A stretch of DNA of 64,000 nucleotides, taken from assembly GCF_002868735.1 (NCBI RefSeq), contig NZ_CP025611.1, positions 3,242,501 through 3,306,500 of the forward strand. Direction: 5' to 3'. The notes beneath the pieces are model-generated. The model worked only from the letters and a program-made list of their open reading frames with translations, made no database searches and was not told the DNA's origin. The DNA is from Niveispirillum cyanobacteriorum (GTDB taxonomy: Bacteria; Pseudomonadota; Alphaproteobacteria; Azospirillales; Azospirillaceae). A program made the translations under genes and the position numbers. Positions 45,518 to 54,116 of this stretch are shown one piece after another; position 1 is the first letter of the stretch; the number at the start of each line of letters is the position of its first letter.

Positions 45518-46792
45518 ATGTCCGCAGACGGCAACAATGTCGCTCCCCGCGTGCGTCTGTCCCAGGCGCAGCTGGACCGCGCGTGCGAACGGCATCTGGC
45601 CTACCTGTCGGGTATGCAGGGCGGGGCAAAGCTGAGTCTGCCTTTCTTCGACCTGTCGGGCATGTCCTTCAATGCCCGCAACCTGACCAATGCCAACCTG
45701 TCGGGCGCCATCCTGCGTGGCACCAGCTTTGTCGGGGCCAAGCTGGACTATGCTGACCTGTTCGGTTGCGACCTGTCCAATGCCGATCTGTCGGGCGCGC
45801 AGTTGATGCGTACCGACCTGCGTGCCGCCAGCCTGCGCGGGGCCATCCTGCGCGGCGCCAAGATGGTGGAATGTGATCTGCGCGATGGCAACATGGCCGT
45901 CAGCACGCGTACCGATTTCAGGGTGCTGGGCCTGGAGATCGGGCCCGCCGACATCTCATCCGCCGTGATGATCAATGCCGACCTGACGCGGGCCCGCCTG
46001 ACCGGTTCCTGTGCGCGGGAGGCGGATTTCTCCGGTGCCACTATGGCCGGTGCGCAGCTGGCTCGCGTCGATCTGCGCGATGCCCAGTTCAAATCCGCCA
46101 ATATGGATGGTGTTGACCTGGCCGATGCTGACCTGCGCGGGGCCGACCTGTCGGGGGCCAAGGTTTCGGCCCAGGCACTGCAATCCGCCATCCGCACCGA
46201 TGAGGAAGCGGCCAAGCGCGGCGTCGGGCCATCGCCCGACATGCCCCCGGCCCCACCGTCGCCGGAGGAGGTGCCCAACAGCCCGCCGCCGCCCGAACGG
46301 CTGGACGCCATGCTGCGTGCTCATGCGCAATGGGTGGCTACTGGCGGGCAAGCCGGCCATCAGCTGGATATCAGCGGCCTGGACCTGTCGGGCACTGACA
46401 TGGCGGGCCGTGTCCTCACCCTGATGAAGGCCACAGGGGCCAACCTGCGCGGCGCCGACCTGCGCGGTGCCCAGATGCAGGCGGCACAGCTGTCAGGCGC
46501 CGACCTGCGCTCCACCAATCTCAGCTTCGCCGATCTGCGTGGTGCCTGCATGGACCGCGCGAACCTGATCGACGCCAACATGGAAAAGGCCAACCTTTCC
46601 AAGCTGAAGACGGCACGCGGGCACGAGCTGCGCACGTCCCTGGTCCGCGCCCGCCTGGCCGCCGCCATCCTGCGCGGCGCCGACCTGACCCTGGTCGACT
46701 TCACCGGCGCCGACCTGTCAGCGACCGTCCTGGACGGGGCGGATATGACGGGGGCCACGCTTGAGGCGGCCCGAGGGATCAATCTGGGCTGA
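45518..46792 (+). CDS. Pentapeptide-repeat protein with internal duplication
   Basis: The 424-residue product consists of two right-handed beta-helix blocks made of A(D/N)LxG pentapeptides (about residues 45-215 and 285-420). A proline-rich linker joins them (PPAPPSPEEVPNSPPPP). Each block is preceded by a similar head segment containing a histidine and ending DLSG (near residues 19-48 and 263-294), so the halves are duplicates. There is no signal peptide. It starts 7 nt after cheZ and is surely co-transcribed. Known pentapeptide proteins include DNA mimics acting on gyrase, but most have no assigned role. Confidence 0.9.
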   Translation: MSADGNNVAPRVRLSQAQLDRACERHLAYLSGMQGGAKLSLPFFDLSGMSFNARNLTNANLSGAILRGTSFVGAKLDYADLFGCDLSNADLSGAQLMRTDLRAASLRGAILRGAKMVECDLRDGNMAVSTRTDFRVLGLEIGPADISSAVMINADLTRARLTGSCAREADFSGATMAGAQLARVDLRDAQFKSANMDGVDLADADLRGADLSGAKVSAQALQSAIRTDEEAAKRGVGPSPDMPPAPPSPEEVPNSPPPPERLDAMLRAHAQWVATGGQAGHQLDISGLDLSGTDMAGRVLTLMKATGANLRGADLRGAQMQAAQLSGADLRSTNLSFADLRGACMDRANLIDANMEKANLSKLKTARGHELRTSLVRARLAAAILRGADLTLVDFTGADLSATVLDGADMTGATLEAARGINLG

Positions 46793-46820
46793 GGTAAGTC
46801 AACGGTCGTTTTGTTTGCAG

Positions 46821-46844
46821 CACCCCCTCATCATGGGCGGGGTG
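46821..46844 (+). terminator. Weak terminator-like hairpin after the pentapeptide gene
   Basis: CACCCC and GGGGTG form a 6-bp stem, followed by GCCTTTGTT, 29 nt after the stop codon. Confidence 0.4.
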
Positions 46845-46907
46845 GCCTTTGTTATCTTCTCTTCGATCTGCTGAATTCGGAGCTGCGTGTCAGGCGACTC
46901 CGTTCAG

Positions 46908-46945
46908 ATGCAACGAAATGAAACAGAAAATAAAGGGGTGTTTCA
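46908..46945 (+). repeat. 38-nt palindromic intergenic element, copy 2
   Basis: GATGCAACGAAA is followed by TGAAACA, a 13-nt spacer beginning GAAAA and ending GGGG, then TGTTTCA. The arrangement and length are the same as in copy 1 at 29923. Confidence 0.7.
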
Positions 46946-46963
46946 CCATTCACGGCCCGCTGA

Positions 46964-46986
46964 CATCGATGCCAGAGGCATCGATG
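46964..46986. other. 10-bp perfect hairpin with a 3-nt loop
   Basis: CATCGATGCC and GGCATCGATG are separated by AGA. It lies 18 nt after the palindromic element, in the convergent gap between the pentapeptide gene and acs. There is no T-run. Its function is unknown. Confidence 0.55.
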
Positions 46987-47053
46987 GGGGCTGAGCGCAG
47001 GAATGGTGTTGAGGGGAAGAGTGTAACAAAGACGGTGACCAAAGTCAGCAATG

Positions 47054-47075
47054 GCGGCGGGGTTGCCCCCGCCGC
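47054..47075. terminator. Terminator hairpin between the pentapeptide gene and acs
   Basis: GCGGCGGGG and CCCCGCCGC form a 9-bp stem with a 4-nt loop, followed on the plus strand by TGCCTTTCTC. It can serve either converging gene. Confidence 0.65.
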
Positions 47076-47101
47076 TGCCTTTCTCAAACCGCCATCAACC
47101 G

Positions 47102-49042
47102 TTAGCCCCGGTTCATGCGGCTGCTGACCAGATCATGGACGACATTGGGATCGGCCAGCGTGCTGGTGTCGCCCAGGGCTTCATGTTCGTTGGCGGCGAT
47201 CTTGCGCAGGATGCGGCGCATGATCTTGCCCGACCTTGTCTTGGGCAGACCCGGTGCCCACTGGATCAGGTCCGGTGTGGCGATGGGGCCGATCTCCTTG
47301 CGAACCCAGGTCACCAGCTCCTTGCGCAACTCCTCCGTCGGGTCCTCCCCGGCATTCAGCGTCACATAGGCATAGATACCCTGGCCTTTCAGGTCATGCG
47401 GATAACCGACCACGGCGGCCTCTGCCACCTTGGGATGGGCGACCAGGGCGCTTTCGATCTCCGCCGTGCCCAGGCGGTGGCCGGACACGTTGATCACGTC
47501 ATCGACGCGGCCCGTGATCCAGTAATAGCCATCTTCGTCCCGGCGGCAGCCGTCACCGGTGAAATACTTGCCCTTGAAGGTGCTGAAATAGGTCTGGATG
47601 AAGCGTTCATGGTCGCCAAAGACCGTCCGCATCTGACCAGGCCAGCTATCCACGATGCAGAGATTGCCCTCCGTGGCACCCTCCAGGATCGTGCCTTCAT
47701 TATCCACGACCTGCGGCTGGACACCGAAGAAGGGCAGGGTGGCCGAACCCGGCTTCTGCCCGATGGCGCCGGGCAGCGGGGTGATCAGGATACCGCCGGT
47801 TTCCGTCTGCCACCAGGTATCGACAATCGGGCAGCGGCCATCGCCGACCACGCCGTGATACCACAGCCAGGCCTCCGGATTGATTGGCTCACCCACCGAA
47901 CCCAGCAGGCGCAGGGAGGCGCGGCTGGTCTTCTTCACCGGACCCTCACCTTCGCGCATCAGGGCGCGGATGGCGGTGGGGGCGGTGTAGAAGATGTTGA
48001 CCTTGTGCTTGTCGATCACTTCCCAGAAACGGCTGACCGACGGGTAGTTGGGGATGCCTTCGAACATCAGGGTCGTGGCACCATTGGCCAGCGGGCCATA
48101 GACGATGTAGCTGTGGCCCGTGACCCAGCCCACGTCGGCGGTACACCAGTAGATATCGCCGTCGTGATAATCGAACACATATTGATGCGTCATGGCGGCA
48201 TAGACGAGGTAGCCGCCGGTGGTGTGCAGCACGCCCTTGGGCTTGCCGGTGGAACCGGAGGTATAGAGGATGAACAGCGGGTCTTCGGCCCCCATCACCT
48301 CTGGCGCGTTGTCAGCGGCAACCTTGGCCGTTTCCTCATGATACCAGTGATCGCGGCCTTCCTTCCAGGCGATGTCGCCGCCTGTGCGCTTGACCACGAT
48401 GACCGACGTGACGCCCGGCGCCTTCTCCAGCGCCTTATCGACATTGGCCTTCAGCGGCACCTTGCGGCCACCGCGCAGACCTTCATCGGCGGTGATGACC
48501 AGCTTGCTTTCGCAATCGACGATACGGTCATAGAGGCTGTCAGGGGAGAAACCGCCAAAGACGATGGAATGGATGGCACCGACACGGGCGCAGGCCAGCA
48601 TGGCATAGGCCGCTTCCGGGATCATGGGCAGATAGATGGTGACGCGGTCACCCTTCTTCACACCTTGCGCCTTCAGCACATTGGCCAGACGGCAGACCTT
48701 CTCATGCAGTTCGCGATAGGTGATGTGGGCCGATTCCGCCGGGTTGTCGCCTTCCCAGATGATGGCTGTCTGATCGCCGCGCGTGGCCAGATGCCGGTCG
48801 ACGCAATTGTGGGAGACGTTGGTGGTGCCATCCTCGAACCAGCGGATGGAAACATCGCCTTCGAAGCTGGTGTTCTTCACCTTGGTATAAGGGCTGAACC
48901 AGTCGATGCGCTTGCCATGCTCACCCCAGAAACCTTCCGGGTCCTTGACCGACTGTTCGTACATCGCCTTGTATTTGGCTTCGTCGACCCAGGCGCTTGC
49001 GGCCACATCTTCCGTGACAGGAAAGAAGGTTGGGCTGCTCAT
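47102..49042 (-). CDS. acs: Acetyl-CoA synthetase
   Basis: Acs activates acetate with ATP and CoA via acetyl-AMP. The 646-residue product has the AMP-binding P-loop [11 protein letters not shown] near residue 260, WWQTETGG, the hinge region [23 protein letters not shown] and the acetylatable lysine in [10 protein letters not shown] near the C-terminus. ATG 49042 (MSSPTF) with GGGAGAA about 10 nt upstream is chosen over an ORF extension of 13 residues. It is transcribed alone. Confidence 0.97.
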   Translation of the reverse strand: MSSPTFFPVTEDVAASAWVDEAKYKAMYEQSVKDPEGFWGEHGKRIDWFSPYTKVKNTSFEGDVSIRWFEDGTTNVSHNCVDRHLATRGDQTAIIWEGDNPAESAHITYRELHEKVCRLANVLKAQGVKKGDRVTIYLPMIPEAAYAMLACARVGAIHSIVFGGFSPDSLYDRIVDCESKLVITADEGLRGGRKVPLKANVDKALEKAPGVTSVIVVKRTGGDIAWKEGRDHWYHEETAKVAADNAPEVMGAEDPLFILYTSGSTGKPKGVLHTTGGYLVYAAMTHQYVFDYHDGDIYWCTADVGWVTGHSYIVYGPLANGATTLMFEGIPNYPSVSRFWEVIDKHKVNIFYTAPTAIRALMREGEGPVKKTSRASLRLLGSVGEPINPEAWLWYHGVVGDGRCPIVDTWWQTETGGILITPLPGAIGQKPGSATLPFFGVQPQVVDNEGTILEGATEGNLCIVDSWPGQMRTVFGDHERFIQTYFSTFKGKYFTGDGCRRDEDGYYWITGRVDDVINVSGHRLGTAEIESALVAHPKVAEAAVVGYPHDLKGQGIYAYVTLNAGEDPTEELRKELVTWVRKEIGPIATPDLIQWAPGLPKTRSGKIMRRILRKIAANEHEALGDTSTLADPNVVHDLVSSRMNRG

Positions 49043-49175
49043 GGCGTTGTTTCTCCCAAGGTTGGCGGGTGGTGACATCACCGGCCGGACGGTTGCCGGC
49101 CCCGCTTATCTCTTGAACCGAACCCCCTGGCTTTTGCGTATTCCGCGCCTGTGGGTTCTGTCCGTTCACGCAATT

Positions 49176-49204
49176 TATGTAAGCATCGGCGGTCGAGTTT
49201 GGAA
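49176..49204 (-). promoter_or_regulatory. Possible acs promoter
   Basis: On the minus strand TTCCAA (49204-49199) and TACATA (49181-49176) are 17 nt apart, about 135 nt before acs. The -35 is weak. The surrounding 300-nt gap holds no other signal that I recognise. Confidence 0.35.
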
Positions 49205-49344
49205 CATGTACATTCGTCGCGTGCGCATTTCGACGCATTCAACGGTTTTTCCGGGGAAATGATGAGGTCGCCATACTGCGTGCGGGGCGTTGCACAGCAT
49301 GGTATGATTTACTTAACACTGCATGGAAACAGGGCGGACAGGGG

Positions 49345-49566
49345 ATGAGTGGGGTGATTCCCGAAGAGGGCGGCAGTCACGGCAGTGGCGATGACCCGGC
49401 GCGGCTGGGCCTGCGCACCAGTCTGATGACCCTGAACCTGCTGTTATCGTCTCTGCCGGCAGGTGCGTCGGGCTTTGCCGATGCGGCGGCGGACGCGCGC
49501 TGCCTGTCGCGGCGTATTGCCACGGCAACCGGTGATTTCAGTGAGGTGATGCGAAAGGCGGGGTGA
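49345..49566 (+). CDS. Small hypothetical protein
   Basis: The 73-residue product has no recognised family. A mildly hydrophobic stretch (LMTLNLLLSSLPAGASGFA) lies in the middle, and the rest is charged. GGACAGGGG directly precedes ATG 49345, so it may be a real gene. It converges with the Rieske ferredoxin gene, whose stop is 8 nt away. Confidence 0.4.
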   Translation: MSGVIPEEGGSHGSGDDPARLGLRTSLMTLNLLLSSLPAGASGFADAAADARCLSRRIATATGDFSEVMRKAG

Positions 49567-49573
49567 CGGTGGA

Positions 49574-49912
49574 TTATTCCCTGACTGCCACCACACCATC
49601 TATCACCGTCAGCGGTACCGACCGTAACGGGCGGCCAGCACAAGGGCCAATGATGCACATGCCGTCTTCCACCCGGAACTGGGCACCGTGCGTGCTGCAT
49701 TGAAGCCAGCGACCATCAATGCTCATGAAATCGTCGGGGTCCATTTCCAGGGGCACGCCGACATGCGGGCAGGCATTGCGGTAGCCGAAGACCCTGTCCC
49801 CCTTGCGGGCCACCAGGATCTTCACCTTCACCTCCCCCTTCGGCCAGTCAAAGCCGCGTGCCGTGCCGTCGGGGATGTCCTCCACCCGGCACAGGACGTG
49901 GCCGCCGCTCAT
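49574..49912 (-). CDS. Rieske [2Fe-2S] ferredoxin-like protein
   Basis: The 112-residue product is a stand-alone Rieske domain. The cluster ligands are in CPHVG (about residue 49) and CSTHGAQF (about residue 73). The C-terminal GPCAGRPLRSVPLTV is usual for assimilatory nitrite-reductase small-subunit-like and biphenyl-ferredoxin-like proteins. ATG 49912 overlaps the stop of the EVE gene by 4 nt, so the pair is coupled. The electron partner is unknown. Confidence 0.88.
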   Translation of the reverse strand: MSGGHVLCRVEDIPDGTARGFDWPKGEVKVKILVARKGDRVFGYRNACPHVGVPLEMDPDDFMSIDGRWLQCSTHGAQFRVEDGMCIIGPCAGRPLRSVPLTVIDGVVAVRE

Positions 49913-50322
49913 GCCGGCACCCCGGCCAGAGCGCAGATATGAGCCCATTGATCATCGGTGACGGGGCATACGGACAGCCGCGACTGCTTGATCAACTGCA
50001 TCTCGGCCAGGGCCGGATCACCCTTCATCTGCTTCAAGGTGACGGGGGTCTTCACCGGCATCACCGGTTTCAGGTCCACCATGACGAAACGACCAGCGGG
50101 GTCGGACGGGTCGGGATAGGCCTCGCGCACGATTTCCGCGATGCCGACAATCTCCAACCCCTCGTTTGAATGGTAGAAGAAGGCGCGTTCGCCGACCTTC
50201 ATGGTCTTCAGGTTCAGGGCCGCCTGATGATTGCGCACGCCATCCCAATGGGTACGGCCGTCGGCCACGAACTTATCCCAGGCATATTTGAACGGTTCGG
50301 ACTTCACCAGCCAATAGGCCAT
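49909..50322 (-). CDS. EVE domain protein
   Basis: The 137-residue product is a single EVE (PUA-like) domain, beginning MAYWLVKSEP. Conserved features are WDGVRNHQAALNLKTMKVGE and ERAFFYHS. EVE domains bind modified bases in DNA or RNA and are often found in restriction systems, but stand-alone alphaproteobacterial copies lie with YciI-type genes as here. The reading frame is coupled to the downstream Rieske gene. Confidence 0.9.
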   Translation of the reverse strand: MAYWLVKSEPFKYAWDKFVADGRTHWDGVRNHQAALNLKTMKVGERAFFYHSNEGLEIVGIAEIVREAYPDPSDPAGRFVMVDLKPVMPVKTPVTLKQMKGDPALAEMQLIKQSRLSVCPVTDDQWAHICALAGVPA

Positions 50323-50354
50323 GGTATTTTCCTTTGTTCCCTCAGTCGCCGGGC

Positions 50355-50429
50355 GCCGCCATCCGGCGGCTTGGCTTACGCCGCACGAGCGGCGGGCCGG
50401 CGGTCGCCGGCCTGCACCCTGCCGGGTGC
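50355..50429. other. Four consecutive perfect hairpins
   Basis: In 75 nt there are GCCGCC-4-GGCGGC (50355-50370), GCCGC-4-GCGGC (50380-50393), GGCCGGCG-2-CGCCGGCC (50395-50412) and GCACCC-4-GGGTGC (50414-50429). The cluster lies between the yciI-like gene and the EVE gene. It may be a transcript-stabilising or terminating structure. Confidence 0.65.
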
Positions 50430-50436
50430 CACGGCC

Positions 50437-50715
50437 TTATGGCAGAACCTTGCGGTAGGGGCGGATGCTGACCGACTGGAACAGGCCAGCCTTGGCATAG
50501 GGATCGCCCGCGGCGAAGGCCTCGGCACTGGCCTTGTCGGCGAAATCCATGACCAGCAGGCTGCCCACCGGCTTTTCCCCGGCATCGTCCAGCAGCGGAC
50601 CGGCAATGACGATCTGGGCCAGATAGGAATTCAGATAGTCCAGATGCGTCGGGCGGTTGGTCAGCCGCAGCTCCAGAGAATTCGGATGATCAAGGCAGGA
50701 AATGGCGAACAGCAT
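50437..50715 (-). CDS. YciI-like protein
   Basis: The 92-residue product has the ferredoxin-like YCII fold pattern. It has RPTHLDYLNSYLAQIVIAGPLLDD with the conserved histidine and aspartate, then GSLLVMDFADKASAEAFAAGDPYAKAGLF. Family members include muconolactone-isomerase-related enzymes, but the function of YciI itself is not settled. It lies next to the EVE gene, as in many alphaproteobacteria. Confidence 0.88.
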   Translation of the reverse strand: MLFAISCLDHPNSLELRLTNRPTHLDYLNSYLAQIVIAGPLLDDAGEKPVGSLLVMDFADKASAEAFAAGDPYAKAGLFQSVSIRPYRKVLP

Positions 50716-50788
50716 GGGGTGACCCTGTCGGTTACGATGTCCACCCCATGCTTTAGCCGCAGCGGCGCCCCCCGTCCAGGGGCAGCCA

Positions 50789-51298
50789 TTACCGGCCCGT
50801 CAGAACCCAGTCAGGGCGCACCCAATGGCAGGTGTAGCCGTTGGGCGTGCGTTCCAGATAATCCTGGTGGAAATCCTCCGCCTCCCAGAAGGGGCCGGCA
50901 TCGGTGATTTCCGTCACCACCTTGCCGGGCCAATGGCCGCTGGCATCCACTTCCGCCTTCACATGGCGGGCGGTTTCGGCCTGGGCGGCGTTCTCCACGA
51001 AGATGGCGGAGCGGTACTGGCTGCCGATATCATTGCCCTGACGGTTGGTCGTCGTCGGGTCATGGATCTGGAAGAAGAATTCCAGCAGGCGGCGATAGGT
51101 CAGCTTCTCATTGTCGAAACTGATCTCGATGGCCTCTGCATGGCCGGTGCGGCCCGTCTTCACATCCTTGTAGGTGGGGTTGGTCAGGGCACCGCCGGTG
51201 TAGCCGACACGGGTGGCAACAACGCCCGGCACCTTGCGGATCAAATCCTGCATGCCCCAGAAGCAGCCGCCGGCCAGAATGGCGCGTTCGATGGCCAT
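50789..51298 (-). CDS. msrA: Peptide methionine sulfoxide reductase MsrA
   Basis: MsrA reduces the S-form of methionine sulfoxide in proteins. The 169-residue product has the catalytic GGCFWG motif at the N-terminus (Cys12) and the family signature GYTGG. FQDYLE...GYTCHW near the C-terminus matches. A downstream resolving cysteine is not obvious beyond TCHWV, so the recycling mechanism is uncertain. Confidence 0.96.
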   Translation of the reverse strand: MAIERAILAGGCFWGMQDLIRKVPGVVATRVGYTGGALTNPTYKDVKTGRTGHAEAIEISFDNEKLTYRRLLEFFFQIHDPTTTNRQGNDIGSQYRSAIFVENAAQAETARHVKAEVDASGHWPGKVVTEITDAGPFWEAEDFHQDYLERTPNGYTCHWVRPDWVLTGR

Positions 51299-51434
51299 GA
51301 TCTCATTCCTTTCAGCTTAACGCTCGGCCCGTAGATGTGGTGGCTTGGGGTGATGAAGTCCAGTATCGGGCGGCGGGCACCTTTGCGTCATCGGCGTTCG
51401 ACAAGCGGCGGCGGGCAGGGTACACCCCCACGCC

Positions 51435-52757
51435 ATGAATGATGCGACCACCAGCCCAGCCGATAGCGCGCTTGCGACGCGCGGGGCGGCCCTTGACCTT
51501 TTATTCAACGTGCTGGCCAAGCGCGTGCCGTTTGATGACGCCTGGGATGCCAGCCGGCCTTTGCGCGCACTGGAGCCGCGCGACCGCGCCTTTGTGCGGA
51601 TGCTGGTGGCCACGACGCTGCGCCGCCTGGGCCAGATCGATGCCGCTATCCAGGGCAGCCTGAACAAGCAGGGCCAGCAGTTGAAGGCCGTGGTGCAGGA
51701 TATCCTGCGTCTGGGTGCAGCACAGTTGCTGTTCCTGGGGACACCGGCCCATGCCGCCGTGGATACGGCGGTGGAACTGGCCGTGGCGCGCAAGCAGCAT
51801 CCCTATAAGGGTCTGATCAATGCCGTGCTGCGCCGGCTGGACCGGGAGCGGGCCAGCATCCTGGCCGAACAGGATGCCGGGCGTCTGAACACGCCCGACT
51901 GGCTGTGGCTGTCCTGGCGCAAGACCTATGGCACGGCCCTGACCCGCGCCATTGTGGAGACGCATCTGGGCGAGGCGCCGCTGGACATCACAGTGAAGGC
52001 TAATGCCGCCGCCTGGGCCGAACGGCTGGAGGCGACCGTGTTGCCCACGGGCAGCCTGCGCCGCGCCGCCGGTGGGCAGGTGACGGAACTGTCCGGATTT
52101 GATGAGGGCGGATGGTGGGTGCAGGACGCCGCCGCCGCCATCCCAGCCCGCCTGTTCGGCGATCTGGCGGGGCGCGACGCCATTGATTTGTGCGCGGCAC
52201 CGGGCGGCAAGACGGCGCAACTGGCCGCGGCCGGCGCCCAGGTCATCGCCGTTGACCGGTCGGAAAAGCGGTTGGTCCGCCTGTCGGAGAATATGGCCCG
52301 CTTGGGCCTTGGCGCACGGGTGACGACGGTGGCGGCCGACGCCACCGAATGGCGGCCCGATGCCGTGGTGGATGCCGTCCTTCTGGACGCCCCCTGTTCG
52401 GCCACAGGTACCATCCGTCGCCACCCCGACGTGGCACGGTTGAAGTCGGAAGAAGATGTGGAGAAGCTTGGCCGTATCCAGTCCCGTCTGCTCTATCGTG
52501 CTGTCGACATGCTGAAGCCCGGTGGGACGCTGGTCTATTGCACCTGCTCGCTTCAGGCGGAAGAGGGCGAGAGCCAGATTACCAACCTACTCTACCGCCG
52601 GCCGGAAATGCAGGTGGTGCCGGTGACGGCGGACGAGGTCGGGGGGCTCTCGGAGCTGCTGACCCCGGACGGCTATGTCCGCTGCACGCCCGGTCATCTG
52701 GCCGAGATCGGCGGCATGGACGGGTTCTTCGCGGCCCGGCTGCGGCGGGTGGGTTAA
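51435..52757 (+). CDS. rsmB: 16S rRNA m5C967 methyltransferase RsmB
   Basis: RsmB methylates C967 of 16S rRNA. The 440-residue product has an N-terminal NusB-like RNA-binding domain (about residues 12-145) and a C-terminal Rossmann-fold methyltransferase. The latter has the SAM loop IDLCAAPGGKTAQL and motif IV DAPCSATGTIRRHPD. The catalytic cysteine is in VYCTCSLQ. ATG 51435 is used; no strong Shine-Dalgarno is seen. It converges with yraN, with adjacent stops. Confidence 0.95.
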   Translation: MNDATTSPADSALATRGAALDLLFNVLAKRVPFDDAWDASRPLRALEPRDRAFVRMLVATTLRRLGQIDAAIQGSLNKQGQQLKAVVQDILRLGAAQLLFLGTPAHAAVDTAVELAVARKQHPYKGLINAVLRRLDRERASILAEQDAGRLNTPDWLWLSWRKTYGTALTRAIVETHLGEAPLDITVKANAAAWAERLEATVLPTGSLRRAAGGQVTELSGFDEGGWWVQDAAAAIPARLFGDLAGRDAIDLCAAPGGKTAQLAAAGAQVIAVDRSEKRLVRLSENMARLGLGARVTTVAADATEWRPDAVVDAVLLDAPCSATGTIRRHPDVARLKSEEDVEKLGRIQSRLLYRAVDMLKPGGTLVYCTCSLQAEEGESQITNLLYRRPEMQVVPVTADEVGGLSELLTPDGYVRCTPGHLAEIGGMDGFFAARLRRVG

Positions 52758-52758
52758 G

Positions 52759-53142
52759 CTAAGGCCCCTCCGCCCGCCAGACATCCTTGACATGCCGCGG
52801 CAGGCGCCGGGGCAGGACGGCCATTAGGTCGAAGCGAATGGCATAATGAGCCAGATGCGGGCGGTGGGCCACGTACTGGCTGATGGCTGCATAGCGCCGG
52901 CGCCAGCTGGTGCGGGGCAGCGATGACAAGGCCAGGACCATGTTCCGCCGCGCCTTCACCTCCACCACGGCCAGGACATTGCGCTTGGCGGCGATGATGT
53001 CAATCTCCCCCATCGGCAGGCGCAGGCGGGTGGCCAGGATACGGTAGCCTTTCAGCCACAACACCAGACAGCATAGCCATTCGGCGATGCGGCCCAGCCG
53101 TTCGGCGCGCCGGCGATCAAGCTGGTCACGGGACCGCGCCAT
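52759..53142 (-). CDS. YraN/UPF0102 endonuclease-like protein
   Basis: The 127-residue product has the PD-(D/E)xK-like YraN core, GEIDIIAAKRNVLAVVEVKAR. The Arg-rich N-terminus (MARSRDQLDRRRAERLGR) is typical. Function is not established; DNA repair or uptake roles have been suggested for relatives. ATG 53142 overlaps the 3' end of rsmI by 17 nt, giving the common rsmI-yraN coupling. Confidence 0.9.
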   Translation of the reverse strand: MARSRDQLDRRRAERLGRIAEWLCCLVLWLKGYRILATRLRLPMGEIDIIAAKRNVLAVVEVKARRNMVLALSSLPRTSWRRRYAAISQYVAHRPHLAHYAIRFDLMAVLPRRLPRHVKDVWRAEGP

Positions 53143-54085
53143 CGCCCCCCGTCCCCAGCTGCAGGGCCCGCGCATAGACCTGTTTCTTGGGCTGGCCCGT
53201 GATGGTGGCGACATGGGCAGCAGCATCGCGCACGCTCATCCCGCCGGACAGCGCCTGTTTTAGCAGGCTGTCCATGTCGGCGGCGTCGCTGGCGGCGGCG
53301 CCTTCGGCTGGTGGGCCGATGACCACCACCACCTCGCCCTTCGGCGGCCCCTTCTCGGTATAGTAGGTGGACAGGTCCGATGCCGGGCCCCGCCGCACCT
53401 CCTCAAACAGCTTGGTCAGTTCGCGGGCCACCGCCACCTCGCGGTTGCCTAGGCTGGCGGTCACATCGGCCAGCATCTCGGCCAGACGCTGGGCTGATTC
53501 ATAGAAGATCAGGGTGGCGGGCAGGGTGCGGAACAGTTCCAGTTCCGTCCGCCGTGCCGCCGATTTGGCGGGTAGGAAGCCGCCGAATAGGAACCGGTCG
53601 CTAGGCAGGCCCGACAGGACCAGGGCCGTGATGGCGGCGTTGGCACCGGGCAGGTGGGTCAGGGAAAGGCCCCTGTCCTTCGCCTCGCGCACCAGTTTGA
53701 AGCCTGGATCGCTGACCAACGGGGTACCTGCATCCGACACCAGCGCAATGGCCTGTCCGTTGGCCACCTTGTCCAGCAGGACCGGACGCATCTTTGCCGC
53801 GTTATGGTCATGATAGGGCAGCATACGGGTGCGGATGCCGTATCGGCGCAGCAATTTACCGGTGACGCGCGTATCCTCACATGCGATGGCATCGACACCG
53901 CGCAGGATGTCGAGCGCGCGCAGAGTGATGTCGCCGGCATTGCCGATGGGGGTGGCAACGATGTAAAGCCCCGCCCCAGGTTTACGGATGGCGCCGCTGC
54001 CGGTAGGCTGCGCCACCACATCATCATTGCCTTCCTCGGGGAATTCCCCGTCCAGGTCGGCGTCAAGGTCGGGTTGGTCGTCCAT
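53126..54085 (-). CDS. rsmI: 16S rRNA 2'-O-methyltransferase RsmI
   Basis: RsmI methylates the ribose of C1402. The 319-residue product begins with a 30-residue acidic extension, then GLYIVATPIGNAGDITLRAL. Other motifs are CEDTRVTGKLL, LVSDAGTPLVSDPG and LPGANAAITALVLSGLPSDRF. ATG 54085 is chosen because a longer ORF upstream covers the divergent lipoprotein gene. It is divergent from that gene, with 31 nt between starts. Confidence 0.95.
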   Translation of the reverse strand: MDDQPDLDADLDGEFPEEGNDDVVAQPTGSGAIRKPGAGLYIVATPIGNAGDITLRALDILRGVDAIACEDTRVTGKLLRRYGIRTRMLPYHDHNAAKMRPVLLDKVANGQAIALVSDAGTPLVSDPGFKLVREAKDRGLSLTHLPGANAAITALVLSGLPSDRFLFGGFLPAKSAARRTELELFRTLPATLIFYESAQRLAEMLADVTASLGNREVAVARELTKLFEEVRRGPASDLSTYYTEKGPPKGEVVVVIGPPAEGAAASDAADMDSLLKQALSGGMSVRDAAAHVATITGQPKKQVYARALQLGTGGDGAVP

Positions 54086-54116
54086 GCTGGGTGACGTCAA
54101 AGGGAAGGGGTTCCGA

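Noticed and set aside
45091-45537. Antisense frame with a poly-glycine run opposite the CheZ proline tract
   Set aside because: It is only the reverse complement of the proline codons; no start context.
45660-46780. Repeated GACCTG/GCCGACCTG units that could look like a DNA repeat or CRISPR-like array
   Set aside because: They are the coding pattern of pentapeptide repeats; spacing is 15 nt and in frame, with no spacers.
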